IMG/VR virus record: IMGVR_UViG_3300044971_000875
Span: 1-57,683 of that record
Length of the DNA: 57,683 nucleotides
From: a virus
Reading direction: 5' to 3' (one strand)
Positions 20,188 through 29,331 of this stretch are shown in pieces (positions within the stretch are counted from its first letter, which is position 1; every line of letters begins with the position of its first letter). Made by a program: the position numbers and the translations under genes. Under the pieces are notes generated by a model, which ran no database searches, was not told the origin of the DNA, and worked only from the letters and a program-made list of their open reading frames with translations.

Positions 20188-22706
20188 TTTCCGCTCCTTC
20201 TTGATGCGCCTGAATTTGCTCCACTTGATGAACTTCCAGAAGAACCTCCTGAAGGTGCTCCACTACCTGCTGCCACCGCTGCTGCGTTAATTGCTGCACC
20301 TGTTGCTACTACTGTTGCTACAACCATATCCGTTGCTTCTTCTCTTTCTTCCTCAGTCATATCTGCACCAACACTTCCAAGTGCTGCTAGGGCTGCTCCT
20401 GGATCTGTAAAAGCGGCTGCAAGCAAAGCCCCTGGATCTGTAACTAATTCAACACTTGCAGCAACCTCTGCAGTAATGACAAGGGCATTTCCATTCTCAT
20501 CTGTGCGAAGTTCTACTGGAGTCGTTGGTGGTAGGTCTGCAAATGAAACACCAGATGCTTTTACTTCTGCTGCTGAGATTGATTCGCCAGGCTTAAGATC
20601 TTCTAGCAGTGCCTCAACAAGAACTTCTTTTTGTTCTTCAGTTAATTCTTTTCCGTCTTTTGCTTCTTCAAGTATTTCTTTTAATTCTTCTTCTTTTTCT
20701 TGTGCTTCTTCTTCTTCAGCCTTTGCTTCTTCTAATTCTTTTTCTTTTGCTTCAGCCTCTGCCTTAGCATCCTCTTCTGCTTGTCTGGCAGCCTCAGCCT
20801 CTGCTTCTTCTGCTGCTCTAGCCTCTTCTTCAGCCTGGGCTGCTGCTTCTTCTGCAGCAATTCTATCTTGTTCTGCTTGTTGTGCTTCAGCCTCTGCCTG
20901 CGCTGCAGCCTCTTCTGCTGCTACTCTATCAGCCTCTGCTTTTTCTGCTGCTGCTTGGGCTGCTTGTGCTGCTGCTTCTGCAGCAATTCTAGACTGCTCT
21001 GCTTCATACGCCTGCTGTGCTGCGACTCTTGCATTCTCTGCTGCTATTGCAGCAAGTCTTGCTTGCTCTGCTGCTTGTCTTTCTGCTTCCTCGTTGGCAA
21101 GTGTTTGACTAACTGTATTATTAGCATATGCAACTTTGTTGTTCATAATGCTTACAGCGGTTCCAACCTGAAGTATTAAAGAGTCTAGTTCATCCTGAGC
21201 ATCCTGTAAATTTTCTTCTGCCTCAATTAAATCTTCCTCTGCACTAGTCAAGTCGCCCTCAAGAATATCTAGTGCCCCTTGTGCAATGTTAAGATTATTT
21301 CTTGCAGTTGCAAGTGCTTGAAGTTGTTGTGGACTTGCATTTGTTGTACTAAATTCTGATGCAGGAATTACTTCCCATCCAGATCCTGTGTATCTTAGTA
21401 ATGACACATTGGCTCCTCCACCATTTTCGTAATACCACATTTGGAATTGCTTTGCTACTCCAGCGGTAGTCATAACATCAGCGGTAGATCCTCCACCACC
21501 CTTATCAAACCAGTCATCAATAACTAATTCATTATCAAGATAGAGGCGAACTCCATCATCTGCTGGTGCAGTTATGTACTGTGTTCCTGTTGTTTGTGGT
21601 GTCCAAATACCTTCCCACTTAACCTGGAAATCTTCTGCCACTGTTGTTGTTGAAGTAACCTGGCTCGTAGCAGACACATTGTCTACTCCATAATAATCCC
21701 AGTTGGCAGGAATATTTATTGTTGCAATAGTTTTTCCTGTTGGTGCAGTAATTGTTTCTTGATGAACATAGTTTGGGTATTCCTGACTAACATTATGCTG
21801 AATACTAAAAGTACTTGTAGTTCCGTCAGTATATGTAACTACGGCATTATGATCACCATTTTTAGCAAAAACCTGGAAACTTGCAGAGGTTGTGTTTGCT
21901 GGCATAGTTATAAGAGTATCTGCAGTTGAACCTATAAGTGTTAGAGAAGGATCTTGTCCAGGACCAGGGAATCCGATTGATCCTATATATACATTATTAT
22001 TATTTTCAGTAGAAACAGGGGTTCCATTTACTGTGATTCCAATAGATGTATTTAAACGATTACCAGCAAATGTTTCAGTTACTGTTGTTGTGGTAGTTGC
22101 ACCATTTACTGTTGGTCCTGAACTACCATACTGCTCATCAATTCCATCTGTATCTGTACCAGTATAGACAACATTTCCACCCATGGCTGGCATGTTGTTT
22201 GTTCCAGGATTATGATATATTGTTACATTTAATCCAGGAGTTGTGTTAGCCTCAACCACTGCTGTTGCTGATTCTAAAACCAATGTCTTGTCTTCTACTA
22301 CTGCTGTTTGAGACTCTACCGCTATTTCTGCAATAGCAACATTTTCTTCAGCCTCAGCAACTAAAACGGTAGCAGAATCAACCTGAGCCACAGCCACAGT
22401 AGCACTATCTACTACTGTTTGAGCCTGTAATATTGAGTCCTGTGCCTGTGTGATAGTGGCTGTAATGGTCTCTGTAGGGCTTGTAATGGCTGTTGCTTGG
22501 ATTTCTATGACTGCCGTGGCAGTTTCAGCCTGAGCAATAGCAGCAGTTGCTGACTCTATAGTTTGGGCTACCACGGTGGCAGTATCTAGTATGGGTTGGT
22601 TAGTTGTCTCTAGTTGTACAGTCTCTTCAGCATGTGCTTTTTCTGTTGGGGACAGCAAGGTCCACATAAACAATAATAATGCTATTAAACTTAACCTAAT
22701 AAACAA
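20181..22706 (-). CDS. Large secreted PA14 and coiled-coil protein
   Basis: This 841-residue protein starts at TTG 22706 (no ATG in frame before it). A signal peptide (LSLIALLLFMWTLLSPTEKAHA) is followed by an Ala/Thr/Glu-rich helical stalk, a beta domain with Thr-rich loops, and a PA14-like domain (about 380-455: FQVKWEGIWTPQTTG, DDGVRLYLDNELVIDDWF), which binds carbohydrate in other proteins. A long Ala/Glu coiled coil (about 480-700) and a Gly/Ser tail follow. It may bind a host glycan, or form part of the virion or the host surface. No membrane anchor is seen at the C-terminus. Confidence 0.7.
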   Translation of the reverse strand: MFIRLSLIALLLFMWTLLSPTEKAHAEETVQLETTNQPILDTATVVAQTIESATAAIAQAETATAVIEIQATAITSPTETITATITQAQDSILQAQTVVDSATVAVAQVDSATVLVAEAEENVAIAEIAVESQTAVVEDKTLVLESATAVVEANTTPGLNVTIYHNPGTNNMPAMGGNVVYTGTDTDGIDEQYGSSGPTVNGATTTTTVTETFAGNRLNTSIGITVNGTPVSTENNNNVYIGSIGFPGPGQDPSLTLIGSTADTLITMPANTTSASFQVFAKNGDHNAVVTYTDGTTSTFSIQHNVSQEYPNYVHQETITAPTGKTIATINIPANWDYYGVDNVSATSQVTSTTTVAEDFQVKWEGIWTPQTTGTQYITAPADDGVRLYLDNELVIDDWFDKGGGGSTADVMTTAGVAKQFQMWYYENGGGANVSLLRYTGSGWEVIPASEFSTTNASPQQLQALATARNNLNIAQGALDILEGDLTSAEEDLIEAEENLQDAQDELDSLILQVGTAVSIMNNKVAYANNTVSQTLANEEAERQAAEQARLAAIAAENARVAAQQAYEAEQSRIAAEAAAQAAQAAAEKAEADRVAAEEAAAQAEAEAQQAEQDRIAAEEAAAQAEEEARAAEEAEAEAARQAEEDAKAEAEAKEKELEEAKAEEEEAQEKEEELKEILEEAKDGKELTEEQKEVLVEALLEDLKPGESISAAEVKASGVSFADLPPTTPVELRTDENGNALVITAEVAASVELVTDPGALLAAAFTDPGAALAALGSVGADMTEEEREEATDMVVATVVATGAAINAAAVAAGSGAPSGGSSGSSSSGANSGASRRSGKW

Positions 22707-22754
22707 CTTTTTAATTTGGGGTCCTTTACGTTAGCCCCCATATCTAACAATACT

Positions 22755-22763
22755 ATTATATCA
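22755..22763 (-). promoter_or_regulatory. Extended -10 promoter after the terminator
   Basis: TGATATAAT (22763-22755, minus strand) just past the terminator at 22775-22804. It would restart transcription for the PA14 protein and lysis genes. A 16-codon frame from ATG 22741 overlaps the leader, and its meaning is unclear. Confidence 0.65.
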
Positions 22764-22774
22764 TTTTATGCAAT

Positions 22775-22804
22775 AAAAAAGAGGGTAGAAATTAATCTAC
22801 CCTC
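22775..22804 (-). terminator. Intrinsic terminator
   Basis: A perfect 9-bp stem, GAGGGTAGA and its complement (22781-22804), with a 6-base loop, followed on the minus strand by TTTTTT. It ends the transcript of the Ig-like secreted protein. Confidence 0.9.
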
Positions 22805-22821
22805 AATTTTTATAAGGAGTT

Positions 22822-24423
22822 TTAAGCCTTTACCTTCTTCTGAATCTTTAGAACCAAGTTTGTTAATGTAACAATCAAGGTGCGTAGAGATGCAATTGTT
22901 GCTGTTAAAGCAGCAATTTGTGTAAGTGCAACTGTAGCAGGACTTACCACTGTTGCTGATGCAGATACTTCTACCTGTCCAGCAGTTGGTAGTAATGATC
23001 CACCCTTTGCAGTAACTTTAATATCACCCTCTACTGCTGGCATAAATACTTTGTAAATCTTTACACCGTTAGCGTCTGTTGTTACAGATGTTGCAGTTAA
23101 AGTATCGCTACCTGAACCAAATGCATAATTTGTTGAAATTCCACCATCTGTTAATACGTTTGTATTAGTTTTTCCAGATAAAGCCAATCCGCTTGCATCA
23201 AGAACTGACAATGTGATTGTTGCAGCCTCACCTGGTGCATATGTTGTCTTATCAAAAGCAACCTTTACAGATGATGCAGTTCCTTCTACACGAACAGTTA
23301 CTGTATCAGCAACAATTGTTCCACTTTTTACAACAATTCCAGCCTTACCAGTTGCAACACCAGTAAGTGAGAACAGTGCTTCACCATTTACGATGGAAGC
23401 AGTTGTTGCAGAGTTGCTAACTATAGATAACGCATCTGATGTTGCTGAAAGTGTTCCAGCACCAACCTTTACACCACTTGAATCATAGGCAATTGCAGAA
23501 ATAGCATCAGCATTTGATCCTGTAGAAATTACAGGCTTCTTAACTGTAGTTACTACCTTGGCAATATCACCATAAAATGTTATTGATTCTGTTCCAAGCA
23601 CCACACCAGATTGTGTTGTAATTGTAACTGTTCCTACTCCAGATGTACCATCAGCAAATACACCAATGTAGTTGCCAGCAGCGACTGAAATAGAACGTCC
23701 TAGTGCTGAAATTGTTGCGTGGTTTGAACCAGTTCCAATAAGACCAGAACCTGAAACTGTTGCTATCAAAGATTCTGAAACAGATGTTCCAGCAGCATTC
23801 TTTTGTGTTACTACGATTACCGCAGCAGCATCAGAAGATACAGTCTTTGGGGCAAAAACAGTTGCGTCAGCAGTTGCTGTGATTGTTTCTCCAGAGTTAA
23901 TAATAGATGTTGAATTTGATGCAGATGCTTTTACATCTGCTGCACTAACTACAACTGACCACAGAACAGCAGAAGAATTTAATGTTCCTCCACCACCCTT
24001 TACAGATGGAGTTAATTTAATAACATAAGTTCCAGCAACCGTTGGGTTTACTAGGCTTACATTTAACTTTGTGGATACTGAGGTAAGAGCATTTACGGAT
24101 GAGGAAACATCAGCCGAATATAAATCTGCTGCTACAACAACTACAGCGCTAGTTGTTTCTTTTACAGACAAAGTTGCTAATTTAGCAGCCCCTGTTGGAA
24201 GACTTACAACTGATGAAGTTACCGTGAGAGTATCTCCAGTATTACCTGCCAAAAAAGACAATGTTGCTACTGCCGTTGCAGTCTCACCTGTTGAAATAGT
24301 GCTTGACACTGTATCAATAGTAAGAGAGTCTGCATTATGCACAGCATTTGCCTGAGTTGCAGTTAAGGTGCTAATAGACAAGGCTGCAGCCATGACTAAA
24401 GCGATTTTCTTAAATGAATTCAT
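22822..24423 (-). CDS. Secreted Ig-like surface-layer-type protein
   Basis: This 533-residue protein has a signal peptide (FKKIALVMAAALSISTLTATQANA) and repeated beta domains rich in Val, Thr, Ser and Ala (SGETATAV, TFAPGEAATITLSVLDASGLAL-type strands typical of Ig/invasin-like folds). It ends in LRTLIVTLTNLVLKIQKKVKA, a helical basic end like that of surface proteins in freshwater actinobacteria. AGGAGAAAA precedes the ATG. It is bounded by its own terminator. I know of no phage structural family like this. A host-derived surface protein expressed during infection, or a virion decoration, are both possible. Confidence 0.7.
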   Translation of the reverse strand: MNSFKKIALVMAAALSISTLTATQANAVHNADSLTIDTVSSTISTGETATAVATLSFLAGNTGDTLTVTSSVVSLPTGAAKLATLSVKETTSAVVVVAADLYSADVSSSVNALTSVSTKLNVSLVNPTVAGTYVIKLTPSVKGGGGTLNSSAVLWSVVVSAADVKASASNSTSIINSGETITATADATVFAPKTVSSDAAAVIVVTQKNAAGTSVSESLIATVSGSGLIGTGSNHATISALGRSISVAAGNYIGVFADGTSGVGTVTITTQSGVVLGTESITFYGDIAKVVTTVKKPVISTGSNADAISAIAYDSSGVKVGAGTLSATSDALSIVSNSATTASIVNGEALFSLTGVATGKAGIVVKSGTIVADTVTVRVEGTASSVKVAFDKTTYAPGEAATITLSVLDASGLALSGKTNTNVLTDGGISTNYAFGSGSDTLTATSVTTDANGVKIYKVFMPAVEGDIKVTAKGGSLLPTAGQVEVSASATVVSPATVALTQIAALTATIASLRTLIVTLTNLVLKIQKKVKA

Positions 24424-24439
24424 TTTTCTCCTTATTAGT

Positions 24440-26224
24440 TTATATTAAGTTTAATTTATCCAGGAAATCCTTAACATCGTTAGGCATTTCCCGATTATCT
24501 AATTCTACCATAAGTTGTTGTTTTTCTGCAAGTCTTGTTGCAGAACTCCAAGTGTGGACATCTATCTCTGTATTATTAGTCCTTGCTGTATGAGAAATTG
24601 CTCCAAATACCGCTCCACAAACCGCATCAGCCAAGTCTTTAGATTTTTTACGTGGATGGTCAACTCTGTTACCTTTCATTATTCTCAATTCTGACATTTC
24701 TTCTAACAGAATTGGGATCATAGGAATAGCAACACGTTCTTCGTAAATCATCATCGCTAAATCTTCATAGTGTTTTTTAGCAACTGATACAGTTTCTGTT
24801 TTAATTCCAACAGCCTGTAATTCATTTTGGATATCAAAAGATTGCCACCTATCAAAAGAAACCATTCCAATATTAAAACCTTCTCTGCGTAAGTTAATAA
24901 TCCACTGTTTTACTTCTGATAAATTTACTGGTCCTTCTGCTCTTGGCTCCCACCAGGCCACAGCATCAACAACAACAATGGGGGCTACCTGTTCATAATC
25001 TTTAATAACCTGAATATTAACCCATTTATCTACGTGAGCAATTGCTACTGCACACTTATCGTGTTTTTGTGCAAGGTCAGCATGGATGTAATAAATTTTT
25101 TCTGGATCTGCTTTAAAAGTTTCATCAAACCTTCTAAAAGAGTCTAGTGGATTTCTTGTGTTCATGCATTTTTCTAATTTTTCTTTTTGTTTAAAGAATG
25201 CATCTGAGGCAAAGGTTGGTACGCAGGCAAAACGCATCATTGCATCACCCAAATCTGTATAAAATGCTAATTTAAAATCATCTATTTTGCGAGTAGGATT
25301 TACTTCCCATGTAGGTCTTTTTAATGCTAATATTTTTGGTACCTTGTAAGAAATAATAGAATCTTCTTCCCAGATAATCTCAAATTGATTGCTAACGTCA
25401 TCATGCGGTAAGTCTTCGTTCATAATAAATGTATGTTTTTTTTCAATTATTTCTTTTTCCATAATAACATCTTCATACCTTTTTGAAATAAAGTCACCTT
25501 GATAACGAGGGAATGAAAGTAATACTACTTTGCCTAAATCTGGAAAGCGAGAATCAACTGAGCCACGAAACGCTTTGTAAATATTTTCTGCTGTCTTGCC
25601 TTGCTCATTGCCAGTTCCAACTTCAGATGCAAAACCAGAAATTTCATCAAGCACTGCAAGTAATAAGTTTAATCCCTCATGCGATTCTCTTTCTGAGTGT
25701 CCAGAGTAAACTGTAATTGATTTATCAAACTCTATTGAGTCTGCTTTAGCATTATACTTACCAGCAAACCATGGTGATCTTTCAATCTTACTTTTAAAAC
25801 CTTTAAAGAAAACATTTTTTGCTTGCTGTGCATTTATTGCAACGTTAATTAAATCTATTGCATCTCCGCTTGGCTTTCCAAAATATCTAGCGGGATCCTT
25901 AAGACACAACAACTTATATACAATATAGGCACAGGCAACCGTAGAGGTAAAGTCTTTACCAGAGCCTTTTCCTAGTTGTAAAATAATTTCATTTTTAGTA
26001 TATTTGTCATAATATCTTGCGCCTTCTACTGGGCCATACAATTCTTGCAAGTCTTCTTTTTTATATATTTGACTCATTGCTTCTACAATGTCATATTGAA
26101 TTGATGATAGCGGTGGCTGCCCCAAATAATCAGAAGACTCAACAAATGTCTTTGCATCTACTGGCTGTTCTTCAAATTGTTTTTCTTTTAGTACCTCAAA
26201 AAAATCATTGAACATCTTGGACAA
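24440..26224 (-). CDS. terL: Terminase large subunit
   Basis: This 594-residue packaging motor has an N-terminal ATPase with Walker A QLGKGSGKD (85-91) and Walker B LLLAVLDEIS, and a C-terminal nuclease with YIHADLAQKHDKCAVA (first metal Asp) and KKSKDLADAVCGAVFG (last Asp). It pumps DNA into the prohead and cuts concatemers. The length fits the family. It overlaps the small-subunit gene by 20 bases. It is followed by the surface protein rather than by a portal gene, which is unusual. Confidence 0.92.
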   Translation of the reverse strand: MSKMFNDFFEVLKEKQFEEQPVDAKTFVESSDYLGQPPLSSIQYDIVEAMSQIYKKEDLQELYGPVEGARYYDKYTKNEIILQLGKGSGKDFTSTVACAYIVYKLLCLKDPARYFGKPSGDAIDLINVAINAQQAKNVFFKGFKSKIERSPWFAGKYNAKADSIEFDKSITVYSGHSERESHEGLNLLLAVLDEISGFASEVGTGNEQGKTAENIYKAFRGSVDSRFPDLGKVVLLSFPRYQGDFISKRYEDVIMEKEIIEKKHTFIMNEDLPHDDVSNQFEIIWEEDSIISYKVPKILALKRPTWEVNPTRKIDDFKLAFYTDLGDAMMRFACVPTFASDAFFKQKEKLEKCMNTRNPLDSFRRFDETFKADPEKIYYIHADLAQKHDKCAVAIAHVDKWVNIQVIKDYEQVAPIVVVDAVAWWEPRAEGPVNLSEVKQWIINLRREGFNIGMVSFDRWQSFDIQNELQAVGIKTETVSVAKKHYEDLAMMIYEERVAIPMIPILLEEMSELRIMKGNRVDHPRKKSKDLADAVCGAVFGAISHTARTNNTEIDVHTWSSATRLAEKQQLMVELDNREMPNDVKDFLDKLNLI

Positions 26225-26741
26225 TGGTAATCACTTCTCCCTCTTTAGCAATTTCAGAAAGACGGTGCATAATTAAATCACGAACCTCTGGATGCTCAGA
26301 AGCAACGTCTCTAAGAATTCCAATGAGAACTTCTTGTTTACGTTCAATCTGCACCATTTCTTCTGCTAGTTCCTTGTTTTCAAGAAGTCCAGCCTTTTGT
26401 AACATTTCAATTCTAGATTTTTCTATATCCATAACTAATTTAATTGCTTGAGTTTTTGCACTAAGATTATTTGTCATTGATGCTTCATCAATAACCTCAT
26501 AAGATTTTGTAATTAATTTGCTATAGTGTGCATCTGCTCCAGCAAGGGCTTCTTTTGCACGAGCACGTATAGCGTCATTGGCAGATGCCATAACTTTCCA
26601 TTCATTAATTAATGCAACAACACGAGTTCTTGGCATATCCAAATCTTTAGAAATTTTTGTAGGATCTTGGCCTTTAAGATATTCTGCAACAACTTTGTTT
26701 ACTTCATCAAGATGTTGAATTAATTCTATTTCAGTTGACAT
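26205..26741 (-). CDS. terS: Terminase small subunit
   Basis: This 178-residue protein has an N-terminal helix-turn-helix (VVAEYLKGQDPTKISKDLDMPRTRVVALINEW) that would recognise the phage packaging site. A long helical oligomerisation part follows (HYSKLITKSYEVIDEAS ... EKSRIEMLQKAGLLENKE). It sits directly before the large subunit with an overlap, the standard order. The call rests on HTH, length and context. Confidence 0.8.
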   Translation of the reverse strand: MSTEIELIQHLDEVNKVVAEYLKGQDPTKISKDLDMPRTRVVALINEWKVMASANDAIRARAKEALAGADAHYSKLITKSYEVIDEASMTNNLSAKTQAIKLVMDIEKSRIEMLQKAGLLENKELAEEMVQIERKQEVLIGILRDVASEHPEVRDLIMHRLSEIAKEGEVITIVQDVQ

Positions 26742-27066
26742 TTTTTTCCTTTGCTATTTTAAGCAATACTAAGTATCCAATAAGATCATCTATATCGTTG
26801 TCTCCAATATAGTCCGTGCCTTTCATAAGTCTGCTTAATTTATCATCAATTCTTACTCTAAGTTGTTCTACTGGATCTGCCTTGCTAAAAATTCTAACAG
26901 GATCTAAAGCAGAATCTCCATATGCAATATTTTTATCAATAAGCATCTGTGCAATTCCATGACATGTTGACCAAATCTCTTTTCCAGAAGGTGCGCTAAT
27001 AGAATAAAGATATAAATCCTCACAACTAAAACTTTTTACATCCTTATAAACTGGATTTAGTTTCAT
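26731..27066 (-). CDS. DUF1599-like nucleotide-modification-associated protein
   Basis: This 111-residue protein contains MLIDKNIAYGDSALDPVRIF, LRVRIDDKLSRLMKG and DDLIGYLVLLKIAKEK. This is the layout of the DUF1599 / nucleotide modification associated domain: K-x-x-YG, R-x-DKL-R, D-x-x-DL-x-GY. In phages such domains go with changed bases in DNA. No base-modifying enzyme is evident near it, so that link is inference. It starts just before the terminase small subunit. Confidence 0.7.
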   Translation of the reverse strand: MKLNPVYKDVKSFSCEDLYLYSISAPSGKEIWSTCHGIAQMLIDKNIAYGDSALDPVRIFSKADPVEQLRVRIDDKLSRLMKGTDYIGDNDIDDLIGYLVLLKIAKEKNVN

Positions 27067-27218
27067 CGTTTTGATTTCCTTAATCCAAATTTAGCAAGGT
27101 ATACGTAGATTGTTTCTACGCTTGCCCCACACTCTTTGGCAATGTCTTGTGGAGACTTTTTATCCATAAGGTATCTCTTACGAAGCCAAGTTTCACTTGT
27201 ATACAGTTTACCAGTCAT
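27063..27218 (-). CDS. Small HTH protein
   Basis: The ATG at 27218 gives 51 residues; the longer frame from 27269 overlaps the preceding gene. It has KKSPQDIAKECGASVETIYVYLAKFGLRKSKR, a sigma-region-4/homeodomain-like helix-turn-helix with a basic end. It likely binds DNA as a regulator or packaging helper. The stop overlaps the next start (ATGA). Confidence 0.7.
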   Translation of the reverse strand: MTGKLYTSETWLRKRYLMDKKSPQDIAKECGASVETIYVYLAKFGLRKSKR

Positions 27219-27222
27219 AGTA

Positions 27223-27867
27223 TTATTTGTCAACCTCAGTCTCATTAATTTCATAGTTAAACCTATCACTGTCTTCTAAGGTCCATTTGTCTTGATTCTC
27301 TACGTCCCACTTATAATCATTAATTATTCTATCAATAACATATTCCTTTTTTAAAGTAAAAGAAGGTTCATAAATACGAACTCTATTGTTTGGCTGTATA
27401 GCAAAGTTCCCATCGTCTCTTTGTATAACATGACCACATTTATGTTCCGCTGGATTCTCTGAGTACCCGTCATCTAAAACATTGGAGTCTGGATTGTGCC
27501 AGTCAAGTGTAAACAAATATGTCCCCTTATGCATAGTCTTTGTTCTATCAATGTAAGACATTTTAAGATTTGTTAAGTTTTCAAATTTTGTTACAGATAT
27601 ATGATGACTAAAGGCATTCCATAAAACCAAATTGTGTATGTCTTGTTCTTGTACTCCAGGTTGTGTACAGAATGCGCTGATTGGCATTCTCCACCACAAA
27701 CCACCATCTTCCATCATTATGTGGAATAAGGGACTTCTACTTTTAATACTAGCAACACCAAATATAACACATGGAAAATATTTATCATGACTATCTAATT
27801 GATTTCTTAAATAGTTTCCACGCACATAACATTCTATAGGTGGTATGTTTGCATTTAATTCTGGCAT
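27223..27867 (-). CDS. Conserved phage protein next to the halogenase
   Basis: This 214-residue protein has IPPIECYVRGNYLR, CVIFGVASIKSRSPLFHIMMEDGGLWWRMPISAFC, LVLWNAFSHHISVTKFENL and EHKCGHVIQRDDGNFAIQPNNRVRIYEPSF. This set is well known from cyanophages and other marine tailed phages as a conserved protein of unknown function. It is beta-rich with many His, Cys and Trp. It lies 3 bases after the halogenase stop, so they share a transcript. Confidence 0.75.
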   Translation of the reverse strand: MPELNANIPPIECYVRGNYLRNQLDSHDKYFPCVIFGVASIKSRSPLFHIMMEDGGLWWRMPISAFCTQPGVQEQDIHNLVLWNAFSHHISVTKFENLTNLKMSYIDRTKTMHKGTYLFTLDWHNPDSNVLDDGYSENPAEHKCGHVIQRDDGNFAIQPNNRVRIYEPSFTLKKEYVIDRIINDYKWDVENQDKWTLEDSDRFNYEINETEVDK

Positions 27868-27870
27868 TTT

Positions 27871-29331
27871 TTAACCTATCCCTCTAATAATTTTAATTAT
27901 TTCTTTATGATTTAAGTATTGTTTAGACTGATCTTGAAAAACCGCTGAATTAATCATTATTTCTGCATTATTTTTTATATTTTTTGATAAAAATTGATAC
28001 TCGTTTAAAATTGCATCATTGTCAAACAAATTAAGACCTGCCATGACAACGACAAAGTTTAATGGTAAAAACATAGCATAAGAAGAATCTTTTCTAAAAT
28101 CCTCTTTAATTGGAAGTTTTGTTTTCCATTTTTCTAAATTATATTTTAAAGATTCTGGTATGTCTATAGTTAAAATATTTTTCCAAAATTCGGTATCATT
28201 TCTTTTTGTTAAATAATGTAAAACAATAAAGTCTCTAATATTTTCTGTAATATTTTCAAATGACTCATTATATTCTTTTATAACTCTTTCGTTATAATTT
28301 TGAAGTCTATGCATTAATAAAAAACTTTGTTGAATAGTTAATCCAATTGATGTTGCCTCTAGTGGTTCAAAAAAACATCCACTTAATCCCATTGCAACAC
28401 AATTTTTCGTCCATACAGTTTCTAAAGCCCCTGGATCAAAATTAAAAGTTTTTCCAACTTCTATTTTGTAACCAAGTTCTTTTTCTACTTCTAACTTTGC
28501 TTGATCGGCATTTATAAAATTATTATCATATATGTATCCATTTCCATGTCGTCCCCAAGTTGGTATTTTAAATCTCCAACCAGAATCCATGGCTTTTGCT
28601 AATGTCCAAAAATTATAATTATCTTCGTCAACAGTTGGAAATGTAATTGCAGAGTTCAATTTTAAATATTTATTAAAAGATTTCCATTTAACATCTAATT
28701 TATTCATTAAAACTCGTTTAAATCCTGTTGCATCTATATAAAAATCACTTTTATATTTATTTTTTTCTCCCACTACATAATCAATAAATCCATTTTGATC
28801 TAATTCAACATATAAAATATTATCATCAAAAACATTGATTCCTTTTTCAATTGCTTTCTTTTTTAAAAAATCATTTAATTTAAATGTATTAAAATGATAT
28901 TGATTTGTTACTGGTGTATTATCTATGTTTATTGCTTGAGCAATAACTTTATTTTGTAAAACACTATCTGGATAAATGTATTGTAAGCCTTCAGATATTT
29001 GTTTTGCGTATACGTGTGAATATTGACCAACTATATTGCTAAATGGTGGACCAACCGTATGCATATATTTTTTATTTTTAATCCAGCCATCAAACATAAT
29101 TCCAATCTTAAATGTTGCATCACATTCTGTAATGATTTCACTACCTTTAATTCCAACAAAATCCATAAACTCTCTAAAATGTTCTGTTGATCCTTCTCCT
29201 ACACCAACAATTCCAATATTTGAAGAATATACTAAATTAACCTCTAAAGTGCTACGTTCTTTTAAAATAAGTGCAGAAATTAAGCCAGCAGTTCCCCCAC
29301 CAACAACAGTTAAACTTTTCACATGTTTCAT
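27871..29331 (-). CDS. Flavin-dependent tryptophan-halogenase-like enzyme
   Basis: This 486-residue enzyme matches PrnA-type halogenases. The FAD site is VVGGGTAGLISA (9-20); the catalytic Lys is K75 in DATFKIGIMF; GWRFKIP (251-257) is the GWxWxIP signature with Phe for the second Trp; FEPLEATSIG (about 321-330) holds the paired Glu. These enzymes add Cl or Br to tryptophan using reduced flavin. Related genes occur in cyanophages, where the substrate is unknown. Free Trp, Trp in a protein, or another aromatic ring could be used. It overlaps the RuvC-like gene by 4 bases. Confidence 0.85.
   Translation of the reverse strand: MKHVKSLTVVGGGTAGLISALILKERSTLEVNLVYSSNIGIVGVGEGSTEHFREFMDFVGIKGSEIITECDATFKIGIMFDGWIKNKKYMHTVGPPFSNIVGQYSHVYAKQISEGLQYIYPDSVLQNKVIAQAINIDNTPVTNQYHFNTFKLNDFLKKKAIEKGINVFDDNILYVELDQNGFIDYVVGEKNKYKSDFYIDATGFKRVLMNKLDVKWKSFNKYLKLNSAITFPTVDEDNYNFWTLAKAMDSGWRFKIPTWGRHGNGYIYDNNFINADQAKLEVEKELGYKIEVGKTFNFDPGALETVWTKNCVAMGLSGCFFEPLEATSIGLTIQQSFLLMHRLQNYNERVIKEYNESFENITENIRDFIVLHYLTKRNDTEFWKNILTIDIPESLKYNLEKWKTKLPIKEDFRKDSSYAMFLPLNFVVVMAGLNLFDNDAILNEYQFLSKNIKNNAEIMINSAVFQDQSKQYLNHKEIIKIIRGIG

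Noticed and set aside
20476-21108. Long plus-strand frame rich in Ser, Ala and Phe opposite the PA14 protein
   Set aside because: It is the complement of the Ala/Glu coiled-coil codons (gct/gca/gaa). There is no ribosome site and no family pattern, so it is a shadow of biased codons.
20540-21110. Repetitive DNA that could look like a CRISPR or tandem array
   Set aside because: The repeats have no fixed unit or spacer length; they come from repeated Ala/Glu codons in the coiled coil.
22739-22741. ATG at 22741 as the start of the PA14 protein
   Set aside because: It is in a different frame and stops after 16 codons; the TTG at 22706 is the only start that includes the signal peptide.
23672-24028. 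Plus-strand frame opposite the Ig-like protein
   Set aside because: Its Val/Thr/Ala-rich sequence is the mirror of the beta-domain codons; no start signals.
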